A stretch of DNA of 5,505 bases from an uncultured Clostridium sp. (lineage in GTDB: Bacteria; Bacillota; Clostridia; Lachnospirales; Lachnospiraceae): NCBI GenBank assembly GCA_947643685.1, contig CANRXD010000138.1, positions 1 through 5,505 of the forward strand, given 5' to 3'. A program made the position numbers and the translations under genes. A model generated the notes under the pieces. That model saw only the letters and a program-made list of their open reading frames with translations. It was not told where the DNA came from and did not search any database. Each line of letters starts with the position of its first letter. Position 1 is the first letter of the stretch. Of the stretch, positions 1 through 5,505 are shown one piece after another.

Positions 1-1219
1 CCAGATGTGGAGAAATTACTGCGTCAGCGACAGCTTTGAGCCGGGTTCTCCGTCTAAAGCCCTGACCGTTGCCGCCTGCCTGGAGGAGGGAGTTATCGGA
101 CAGCAGGAAGTATTTGTCTGTGACGGAGGCCAGGAGGTGGGCGGTTACAATATCAAATGTGTCAACATTTTCGGACATGGAAATGTGAGTGTACAGCAGT
201 CTCTGATGAAGTCCTGCAATGATGCCATGATGCAGATGGCAGCCAGGCTGGGGGTACAGCGCTTTACAAAATATCAGAGAATCTTTGGAATGGGACAAAA
301 GACAGGAATCGATCTTCCCGGAGAAGCCGATACCAGCAATCTTATTTATTCCGCAGATAATATGGGTCCCACGGATCTGGCCTGTAACTCTTTCGGACAG
401 ACCTACAACTGCACCATGGTCCAGATGGCGGCGGCCCTTTCATCTGTGATAAACGGCGGTTCTTACTATGAGCCCCATGTGGTTAAGCAGATCATCAATG
501 ACCAGGGCGCCATAGTGAAAAAAGTGGATTCCAACCTGGTACGGGAGACTGTTTCTCAGGCTACCAGTGATTTTGTCCGGGAAGCCCTGTTCCAGACTGT
601 GGATAACGAAGAGGGGACCGGTAAGGCGGCCCGGGTGGAAGGATACAAAGTAGGAGGAAAAACCGGAACAGCCCAGAAGCTTCCGCGTTCTGCCAATAAT
701 TATCTGCTTTCTTTTGCCGGCTTTGCACCGGCGGATGATCCGCAGGTACTGGTGTATGTGGTTGTTGACACCCCGAACCTTCCGGGAAAGGAACAGGCTC
801 ACAGTACGTTTGCCACAGAAATTTTCCAGAAGATTCTGGCCGAAGTTCTTCCTTATATGAATGTGTTCCCGGACACGGATATTCCGGAAGAGATTGATGA
901 AAGCCTGTCCACACAGGGCGAAGGAATCACCAATAAAAACGAAGGCGGACTGGAGCCGGGGGGAGAAACAGAGGCAGAGCCGGAGACCGATGAAAACGGA
1001 GAGACAATTCCGGAAACCACGGCCCAAAACCCGGAGGACGAAGTAATCCCCTATGATGACGGCCTGGGAATTCCCGACAGGATGCCGGGAGCAGGGGTGG
1101 TGGGGGAATCCATGGCTTCGGGCAGAACGGAAAGCCCCGGGATTCCGGGAACGGGAGGAGCAGAGAGTTCTGCAGCTTCGGGGCCGGACGAGACCGCTTC
1201 AGAAGAAGAAACTCAGTAA
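1..1219 (+). CDS. Class B penicillin-binding protein (FtsI/PBP2-like), 3' part, with acidic C-terminal tail
   Basis: This is a D,D-transpeptidase that cross-links peptidoglycan on the outer face of the membrane, probably at the division septum. The left edge cuts the gene. The frame is already open at position 2, so the ATG at 5 is internal, and the membrane anchor and dimerisation domain are missing. Counting from that Met, the three active-site motifs are visible: SPSK at 15-18 (inside EPGSPSK, nucleophile Ser15), SCN at 70-72 and KTG at 219-221 (in GGKTGTAQK). The segment KTGIDLPGE, with a following SFGQ, is typical of FtsI/SpoVD transpeptidases. The domain ends near residue 287. Residues 288-404 form a low-complexity tail rich in Glu, Pro, Gly, Ser and Thr, with one Lys, two Arg and no Cys. 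No PASTA domain is present. It is a clear paralogue of the PBP at 1955-3679. Family assignment is secure; the choice between a PBP2B-like and a SpoVD-like role is not. Confidence 0.93.
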   Translation, partial: QMWRNYCVSDSFEPGSPSKALTVAACLEEGVIGQQEVFVCDGGQEVGGYNIKCVNIFGHGNVSVQQSLMKSCNDAMMQMAARLGVQRFTKYQRIFGMGQKTGIDLPGEADTSNLIYSADNMGPTDLACNSFGQTYNCTMVQMAAALSSVINGGSYYEPHVVKQIINDQGAIVKKVDSNLVRETVSQATSDFVREALFQTVDNEEGTGKAARVEGYKVGGKTGTAQKLPRSANNYLLSFAGFAPADDPQVLVYVVVDTPNLPGKEQAHSTFATEIFQKILAEVLPYMNVFPDTDIPEEIDESLSTQGEGITNKNEGGLEPGGETEAEPETDENGETIPETTAQNPEDEVIPYDDGLGIPDRMPGAGVVGESMASGRTESPGIPGTGGAESSAASGPDETASEEETQ

Positions 1220-1224
1220 AGGAT
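1218..1224 (+). promoter_or_regulatory. Ribosome binding site of the YkgJ-family gene
   Basis: AAAGGAT overlaps the stop codon of the upstream PBP gene, and its AGG lies 8 nt before the ATG at 1231. It supports that start. With only 11 bp between the two genes, it also suggests co-transcription and translational coupling with the upstream PBP. Confidence 0.6.
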
Positions 1225-1230
1225 AAAAAC

Positions 1231-1905
1231 ATGGAACGGCAAATAGATATTAATGAGGTTTCCGATGGAAAGCTTTATGGTTTAGAGGATATGGTGAGGG
1301 CAGGCTGCGGCGGCTGTGCCGGATGTTCTGCCTGCTGCCGGGGAATGGGAAATTCTGTGGTGCTGGATCCTCTGGATGTCCATCGTCTGGAGGTGGGGAC
1401 CAGAATGGGATTTGAGACACTTCTTTCGGGATATTTAGAGCTTAATGTGGTGGATGGAATCGTATTACCCAACTTGAAAATGACTGGAGTGGGGAAACAG
1501 TGTACATTCCTCGATGAAAACGGACGCTGTACAATCCATGGATTCCGGCCGGGTATCTGCCGGATTTTTCCACTGGGACGCCTTTATGAAAACGGCAGCT
1601 TTCAGTATTTCCTGCAAATTCATGAGTGTAAAAAGAAATCCAGAGCTAAAGTGAAGGTAAAGAAATGGATTGATGTTCCGGATGCTGTTTCTTATGATAC
1701 ATACATTTCCCGGTGGCATAACTTTTTAAAGGAGCTTCAGACAGGAATCAGGGAAGATAACACAGGCCAGGCGGCCAAAACGATCAGCATGGTGATTTTG
1801 AAAAAATTTTATATGACGCCTTTTGACAAAGATGCGGATTTTTATGGGCAGTTTGACAAAAGGATTTCCGATGTCCGCGGTTTATTGGGGATAGGTTGTT
1901 CATAA
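1231..1905 (+). CDS. YkgJ-family cysteine-cluster protein (putative Zn/Fe-binding)
   Basis: This is a 224-residue soluble protein with no signal peptide or membrane segment. The N-terminal part carries Cys26, 29, 32, 35 and 36 (CxxCxxCxxCC). Further conserved-looking cysteines follow at 91, 100, 110 and 133, with CTFLDENGRCTIH at 91-103 and RPGICRIFPLG at 106-116. This pattern is the signature of the YkgJ / CxxCxxCC family (PF03692), described as zinc- or iron-chelating and related to the FliB lysine N-methylase group; its biochemical function is largely unknown. The C-terminal ~85 residues are basic to mixed in charge and have no motif I recognise. The gene starts 11 bp after the first PBP and ends 49 bp before the second, so it sits inside the cell-wall cluster. 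A maturation, methylation or redox-sensing role for it is only a guess. The family call is firm; the function is not known. Confidence 0.88.
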   Translation: MERQIDINEVSDGKLYGLEDMVRAGCGGCAGCSACCRGMGNSVVLDPLDVHRLEVGTRMGFETLLSGYLELNVVDGIVLPNLKMTGVGKQCTFLDENGRCTIHGFRPGICRIFPLGRLYENGSFQYFLQIHECKKKSRAKVKVKKWIDVPDAVSYDTYISRWHNFLKELQTGIREDNTGQAAKTISMVILKKFYMTPFDKDADFYGQFDKRISDVRGLLGIGCS

Positions 1906-1927
1906 TTTCTGAAATTTGAAATATAAT
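1899..1927 (+). promoter_or_regulatory. Candidate promoter for the second PBP gene
   Basis: A perfect TATAAT lies at 1922-1927. Seventeen bases upstream is TTCATA at 1899-1904, which matches 4 of 6 bases of the sigma-A -35 box TTGACA. The -35 overlaps the stop codon of the YkgJ-family gene. The expected transcription start, near 1934, would leave a leader of about 20 nt before the ATG at 1955. The same stretch also resembles a sigma-E promoter (ATA at 1902-1904, then AATATAAT at 1920-1927), which would suit a SpoVD-type gene. Only the hexamers are seen; activity is inferred. Confidence 0.5.
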
Positions 1928-1954
1928 GAGTAACAAGACATCGAAACGGATGTA

Positions 1955-3679
1955 ATGTTATTTATGAGTTCATTTTTGACGCATCACAGGAGGAAAATCC
2001 TTGTCACCTTTTTTATCACTGTCATCCTGATGGCAGGGTTATTGTGGCAGCTTGGGTATCTGATGATTTTCCGCTCAGAGCATTACAGCCAGATGGCCGA
2101 TGAGCTCCATGAGAGGGAGCGGACCATTAAGGCCGCCCGGGGGGAGATGGTGGACCGGAACGGAACCGTCATTGCAACCAACCGCACGGTCTGTACCATC
2201 TCTGTGGTCCATAATCAGATTGAGGAACCGGAGAGGGTCATAGAAGTTTTATGTAAAGAACTGGAACTTTCTGAAGCAGAGGTCAGGAAGCGGGTGGAAA
2301 AACGCTCCTCCCGCGAAATTATAAAGACAAATGTGGATAAGGCGGACGGCGACCGGATAAGGAGCTATGGACTGGCGGGAGTCAAGGTAGACGAGGACTA
2401 TAAGCGGTATTACCCGTATGACAGTATGGCCTCAAAGGTTCTGGGCTTTACCGGAGCCGACAATCAGGGAATTATAGGCCTGGAAGTCATGTATGAGTCC
2501 TATTTAAAAGGCCTTGACGGAACCATCCTCACCCTTTCTGACGCAAAGGGAGTGGAGGTGGAGAACGCCGCTGAGGAAAGAAAGGAGCCGGTGGCGGGAA
2601 AGACGCTGACTGTGAGCCTTGATGTGAATATCCAGCAGTACGCGGAGCAGGCTGCCTATCAGGTCATGGAAAAAAAGGGGGCCAGGGCTGTTTCCATCAT
2701 AATCATGAATCCCCAGAACGGCGAAATTTATGCCATGGTCAATGCGCCGGAATTTAATTTAAACGATCCCTTTACCCTGGTGACAAAAGAGGAGTACGGC
2801 TCCTCAAAGGAAAAGCAGGACCTTCTGAATAAAATGTGGAGGAACCGCTGCATTAATGATACCTACGAGCCGGGCTCTACTTTCAAAATCATTACGGCAG
2901 CGGCCGGACTGGAGGCCGGAGTGGTTTCCCTCAATGACCGGTTTTCCTGCCCGGGCTTCCGGGTGGTGGAAGACAGGAAAATCCGCTGTCATAAAGTAGG
3001 CGGACATGGAGGGGAAACCTTTTTGCAGGGGGCCATGAACTCCTGCAACCCGGTATTCATAGATGTGGGGCAGCGGCTCGGTGTGGATTCCTTTTACCAT
3101 TATTTTGAACAGTTCGGCCTCCTTGGAAAAACGGGGATTGATCTTCCCGGCGAGGCGGCCACCATCATGCATAAAAAGGATAACATGGGCCTGGTGGAGC
3201 TGGCCACAGTCTCTTTTGGGCAGTCTTTTCAAATCACCCCCATGCAGCTTGTGACCACAGCGTCCTCCATTATAAACGGAGGAAACAGGATCACTCCGCA
3301 TTTTGCCGTGAAGGCAGAGAGCAGGGACAAAACCTTCGTAAGGGAGTTCACGTATCCGGTGAGAACCGGGGTAGTGTCGGAGGAGACCAGCGCCACCATG
3401 CGCTATATCTTAGAGCAGGTTGTGGCTGAGGGAAGCGGAAAGAAGGCCTCCCTTCCGGAATACAGGATTGGGGGAAAAACGGCCACATCGGAGAAGCTTC
3501 CACGGAGCCTGAAAAAATATATTTCCTCCTTCCTGGGATTTGCGCCTGCAGACAATCCCCAGGTTATTGCCTTAATTACCATTGATGAGCCTGTGGGAAT
3601 TTATTACGGAGGAACCATTGCGGCCCCGGTCATTGCGGATATTTTTAAGAATATCCTTCCATATCTTGGAATAGGATGA
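1955..3679 (+). CDS. Class B penicillin-binding protein (FtsI/SpoVD family), without PASTA domain
   Basis: This is a 574-residue membrane-anchored D,D-transpeptidase for peptidoglycan cross-linking outside the membrane. Basic residues at 10-14 precede a single membrane segment at about 15-39. The dimerisation domain starts with RGEMVDRNG at 62-70 and includes GLE at 175-177. The transpeptidase domain has STFK at 308-311 (in YEPGSTFK), SCN at 363-365 and KTGIDLPGE. The third motif reads KTA at 508-510 (GGKTATSEK) instead of the usual KTG. The protein ends directly after the transpeptidase fold, at LPYLGIG. B. subtilis PBP2B and SpoVD, the usual dcw pair, carry C-terminal PASTA domains that are absent here. 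The start is uncertain: ATG at 1955 and ATG at 1964 are both in frame, neither has a good ribosome binding site, and a stop at 1931 limits any extension. Position as the second of two tandem PBPs just before mraY favours a spoVD equivalent, but this is not proven. Confidence 0.94.
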   Translation: MLFMSSFLTHHRRKILVTFFITVILMAGLLWQLGYLMIFRSEHYSQMADELHERERTIKAARGEMVDRNGTVIATNRTVCTISVVHNQIEEPERVIEVLCKELELSEAEVRKRVEKRSSREIIKTNVDKADGDRIRSYGLAGVKVDEDYKRYYPYDSMASKVLGFTGADNQGIIGLEVMYESYLKGLDGTILTLSDAKGVEVENAAEERKEPVAGKTLTVSLDVNIQQYAEQAAYQVMEKKGARAVSIIIMNPQNGEIYAMVNAPEFNLNDPFTLVTKEEYGSSKEKQDLLNKMWRNRCINDTYEPGSTFKIITAAAGLEAGVVSLNDRFSCPGFRVVEDRKIRCHKVGGHGGETFLQGAMNSCNPVFIDVGQRLGVDSFYHYFEQFGLLGKTGIDLPGEAATIMHKKDNMGLVELATVSFGQSFQITPMQLVTTASSIINGGNRITPHFAVKAESRDKTFVREFTYPVRTGVVSEETSATMRYILEQVVAEGSGKKASLPEYRIGGKTATSEKLPRSLKKYISSFLGFAPADNPQVIALITIDEPVGIYYGGTIAAPVIADIFKNILPYLGIG

Positions 3680-3781
3680 CGTTGACCTTACAGGGAAAAC
3701 CGGGGGCCATTCACTGGTCGGGTTTGCAACAGTAAAGAGGGTATCAAAACTGTCACCCGGGGCTGGATTACACTGGGATTT

Positions 3782-3810
3782 TTGGTGAATTGACAAAAAA
3801 AACGTATACT
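3782..3810 (+). promoter_or_regulatory. Candidate promoter for mraY-murD
   Basis: TTGGTG at 3782-3787 and TATACT at 3805-3810 are separated by 17 bp. The -10 matches 5 of 6 bases and the -35 keeps TTG. A perfect TTGACA also lies at 3790-3795, but its best partner, TGATAT at 3816-3821, is 20 bp away. Either reading gives transcription starting around 3817-3828 and a leader of about 60-70 nt before mraY. Some promoter in this AT-rich stretch is likely; which hexamer pair is used is uncertain. Confidence 0.5.
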
Positions 3811-3874
3811 AATCCTGATATTTAGAATTGATCTTTCTGTGCTGTTTTGCAGGAGGATACAATACATAAGAGAT

Positions 3875-3881
3875 AGAGGTG
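3875..3881 (+). promoter_or_regulatory. Ribosome binding site of mraY
   Basis: AGAGGTG has its GAGG core 6 nt before the ATG at 3886. An in-frame TAG at 3874-3876 lies just upstream and no start codon falls between them, so the mraY start is fixed at 3886. Confidence 0.75.
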
Positions 3882-3885
3882 CAGC

Positions 3886-4854
3886 ATGGTTAATGAGACA
3901 ATTCTGGCGGTTATTATCGCCTTCGCGATCAGTGCGGCTCTTTGCCCCATTGTGATTCCTTTCCTTCATAAGCTGAAATTCGGGCAGCAGGTCCGGGAGG
4001 ACGGTCCTCAGGCTCATTTGAAAAAGCAGGGTACCCCTACCATGGGCGGACTGATTATTCTTTCAGGAATCATCATCACATCCCTGTTTTACCTGAAGGA
4101 CTATCCGAAGATTATTCCGGTGCTTTTCGTCACGGTGGGATTCGGAATTATTGGTTTCCTGGATGACTATATTAAAATTGTCATGAAGCGGTCAGAGGGA
4201 CTGAATCCCAAACAAAAGCTTTTGGGGCAGATTGTGATTACAGGAATTTTCGCCTACTATCTGGTGACTTCAAAGGAGATCGACACTGCAATGTTAATCC
4301 CCTTTACCGGAGGCTTTAAAAACGGATATTATCTGGACCTCGGATGGCTCTTTATCCCGGCTCTGTTTTTCATTGTTCTGGGAACTGACAATGGCGTGAA
4401 TTTTACAGACGGTCTTGACGGCCTCTGTACCAGCGTCACCATTCTGGTAGCTACCTTTTTTACAGTCATTGCCCTTGGAGAGAAAAGCGGCATCAGCCCC
4501 ATCACAGGAGCTGTTGTGGGAAGCCTTCTTGGATTTCTTCTGTTTAATGTGTACCCGGCCCGGGTGTTTATGGGAGACACGGGTTCCCTGGCTTTGGGGG
4601 GATTTGTAGCCTCCAGCGCCTTTATGATGCAGATGCCGATTTTTATTGCTATTGTGGGACTTATCTACCTTGTGGAGGTGCTTTCCGTCATTATCCAGGT
4701 CACATACTTTAAAAAGACCGGAGGAAAGCGTTTTTTCAAGATGGCTCCCATTCACCATCATTTTGAACTTTGCGGATGGTCGGAAACAAGAGTTGTCGCC
4801 GTATTTTCGATTATCACGGCAATCCTTTGTCTGATTGCTTACTTAGGATTATAG
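3886..4854 (+). CDS. mraY: Phospho-N-acetylmuramoyl-pentapeptide transferase (MraY)
   Basis: MraY is the integral membrane enzyme that transfers phospho-MurNAc-pentapeptide from UDP to undecaprenyl phosphate, making lipid I, the first membrane step of peptidoglycan synthesis. At 322 residues it has the usual length for Firmicutes. It is highly hydrophobic, with roughly ten membrane segments. The family signatures appear in order: GPQAHLKKQGTPTMGG at 40-55; the Asp pair of FLDDYIK at 93-94; NFTDGLDGL starting at Asn172; FMGDTG with Asp231, which corresponds to the catalytic Asp of the Mg2+ site; and the HHH motif at 290-292 in MAPIHHHFELCGWSE. All expected active-site residues are present. It follows its own probable promoter, and its TAG stop overlaps the ribosome binding site of murD 11 bp before the next ATG, so the two are likely translationally coupled. 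Confidence 0.98.
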   Translation: MVNETILAVIIAFAISAALCPIVIPFLHKLKFGQQVREDGPQAHLKKQGTPTMGGLIILSGIIITSLFYLKDYPKIIPVLFVTVGFGIIGFLDDYIKIVMKRSEGLNPKQKLLGQIVITGIFAYYLVTSKEIDTAMLIPFTGGFKNGYYLDLGWLFIPALFFIVLGTDNGVNFTDGLDGLCTSVTILVATFFTVIALGEKSGISPITGAVVGSLLGFLLFNVYPARVFMGDTGSLALGGFVASSAFMMQMPIFIAIVGLIYLVEVLSVIIQVTYFKKTGGKRFFKMAPIHHHFELCGWSETRVVAVFSIITAILCLIAYLGL

Positions 4855-4858
4855 GAGG
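4853..4858 (+). promoter_or_regulatory. Ribosome binding site of murD, overlapping the mraY stop
   Basis: A perfect AGGAGG begins on the second base of the mraY stop codon (TAG at 4852-4854) and ends 7 nt before the ATG at 4866. This fixes the murD start and indicates one transcript with coupled translation. Confidence 0.85.
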
Positions 4859-4865
4859 AAGAACC

Positions 4866-5505
4866 ATGTCACAGAAAGTATTAGTTGCAGGAACCGGAAT
4901 CAGCGGAATTGCCGCTGCGAAGCTTCTCCTGGCCCAGGGGGGAGAGGTTGTATTATACGACGGGAATGAAACCCTCTCCGTTGAGGAATTAAAAGGAAAA
5001 TTTGAGAAGGATGCAAAGGTATCCGTCATTCTCGGTGAATTAAAGAAACTGGATCTGTCAGGGATCGAACTCTGTGTGATCAGCCCCGGAATTTCTCTGG
5101 AGGCCCCCTTTGTGGCTGTTCTGGATGAGGCAAAGGTGCCAATCTGGAGTGAAATCGAGCTTGCCTATCACTGTACAAAAGGAAAGCTTGCGGCTATTAC
5201 AGGAACCAACGGAAAAACTACCACAACTGCTCTCACCGGAGAGATTATGAAGCGTTTCTGTGACAGTGTATTTGTGGTCGGAAATATTGGCGAGCCCTAT
5301 ACGGCCCATGCCCTGGAGACCACAGATGAGTCTGTGACGGTTGCGGAAATTTCCAGTTTCCAGCTGGAGACCATTATGAATTTCCATCCCAATGTATCGG
5401 CGATCACAAACATTACCCCGGACCATCTGGATCGCCATAAAACCATGGATTGTTATATTCAGGTGAAGGAGGGGATTGCCAGAAACCAGACAGCGGAGGA
5501 TGCCT
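4866..5505 (+). CDS. murD: UDP-N-acetylmuramoyl-L-alanine--D-glutamate ligase (MurD), 5' part
   Basis: MurD is the cytoplasmic ATP-dependent ligase that adds D-Glu to UDP-MurNAc-L-Ala. The right edge cuts the gene after 213 codons, about half of a normal MurD (around 440-450 residues). The N-terminal Rossmann-like UDP-binding domain begins with VAGTGISG at 7-14 and includes SPGI at 73-76. The central ATPase domain has the P-loop GTNGKTTT at 113-120 (Lys117), GNIGEP at 139-144, SSFQLE at 163-168 and NITPDHLDRH at 182-191. Lys201 in the context QVKEGI lines up with the carbamylated Lys of E. coli MurD. SSFQLE plus the N-terminal Rossmann-like domain points to MurD over MurC, MurE, MurF or FolC. 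The frame is intact to the edge. In relatives the next genes are often ftsW and murG, which lie outside this window. Confidence 0.97.
   Translation, partial: MSQKVLVAGTGISGIAAAKLLLAQGGEVVLYDGNETLSVEELKGKFEKDAKVSVILGELKKLDLSGIELCVISPGISLEAPFVAVLDEAKVPIWSEIELAYHCTKGKLAAITGTNGKTTTTALTGEIMKRFCDSVFVVGNIGEPYTAHALETTDESVTVAEISSFQLETIMNFHPNVSAITNITPDHLDRHKTMDCYIQVKEGIARNQTAEDA

Larger units (their letters stand above)
3680..3885 (+). other. 206-bp intergenic region between the second PBP and mraY
   Basis: No intact gene is visible. The left half (3680-3788) contains overlapping weak inverted repeats and, in a frame shifted from the PBP, a short open stretch that looks faintly like a PASTA segment. 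The right half is AT-rich and holds the probable mraY promoter, an orphan AGGAGG at 3851-3856 and the mraY ribosome binding site. In B. subtilis murE, and in E. coli murE plus murF, lie between the PBP and mraY; no trace of either is seen here. Confidence 0.7.

Noticed and set aside
440..1232. Reverse-strand and alternative-frame open stretches across the first PBP (up to 195 codons)
   Set aside because: They lie opposite a strongly supported transpeptidase gene, have no recognisable domain or good ribosome binding site, and reflect the GC-biased codon use of the real gene.
2804..3301. 165-codon reverse-strand open frame inside the second PBP
   Set aside because: It is fully covered by the STFK-SCN region of the PBP; its translation shows no family features.
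3697..3759. Two overlapping imperfect hairpins (3697-3725 and 3719-3759) considered as a terminator or attenuator after the second PBP
   Set aside because: The stems are 5 bp blocks with internal loops, there is no T-run after either stem, and they lie upstream of the likely promoter. The evidence is too weak to call a terminator.
3680..3885. Riboswitch or T-box leader before mraY
   Set aside because: No T-box sequence, conserved riboswitch core or terminator hairpin is visible, and the predicted leader is only about 60-70 nt.
4294..4761. 155-codon reverse-strand open frame inside mraY
   Set aside because: It is antisense to conserved MraY motifs; the composition is a shadow and no start signal is evident.
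5058..5438. 126-codon reverse-strand open frame inside murD
   Set aside because: It lies opposite the P-loop and NITPDHLDRH regions of murD, with no independent evidence of coding.
1..5505. Mobile element, CRISPR array, tRNA or rRNA
   Set aside because: No transposase or integrase, regularly spaced repeats, terminal inverted repeats or RNA-gene motifs were seen; the only repetition is the coding similarity between the two PBP genes.

Overview
The window is a segment of a division and cell wall (dcw) cluster from a Gram-positive, clostridia-type bacterium. All five genes lie on the + strand: the 3' part of a class B penicillin-binding protein (PBP), a YkgJ-family cysteine-cluster gene, a second full-length class B PBP, mraY, and the 5' half of murD. 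The short MraY (322 aa), the strong AGGAGG ribosome binding sites, the two side-by-side FtsI/SpoVD-type PBPs and the moderate GC content fit a Lachnospiraceae-like (Clostridium cluster XIVa) Firmicute. That placement is inference from gene content; there is no rRNA or other marker here.

Layout. Positions 1-1219 hold the transpeptidase domain of the first PBP, cut by the left edge, followed by an unusual ~117-residue acidic, Pro/Gly-rich tail. After 11 bp comes the YkgJ-family gene (1231-1905), with a CxxCxxCxxCC cluster. A 49-bp gap contains a perfect TATAAT box and leads to the second PBP (1955-3679), which has an N-terminal membrane anchor, a dimerisation domain and a transpeptidase domain, but no PASTA domain. 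A 206-bp gap (3680-3885) holds a probable promoter and a possible PASTA-like remnant in a shifted frame. mraY (3886-4854) follows, and its stop codon overlaps the ribosome binding site of murD (4866 to the right edge).

How the genes work together. MurD adds D-glutamate to UDP-MurNAc-L-Ala in the cytoplasm. MraY moves the finished phospho-MurNAc-pentapeptide onto undecaprenyl phosphate to make lipid I. The two class B PBPs cross-link the polymerised product outside the membrane at the septum or, for a SpoVD-type enzyme, in the spore cortex. murE and murF, which lie between ftsI/spoVD and mraY in many bacteria, are absent from that position here.

Most of the window is conserved core biology, and I see no clear new system. 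The points worth a second look are the motif changes in the paired PBPs (SPSK in the first, KTA in place of KTG in the second), the acidic tail, the metal-cluster gene between the PBPs, the promoter before the second PBP, and the possible decayed PASTA segment behind it.
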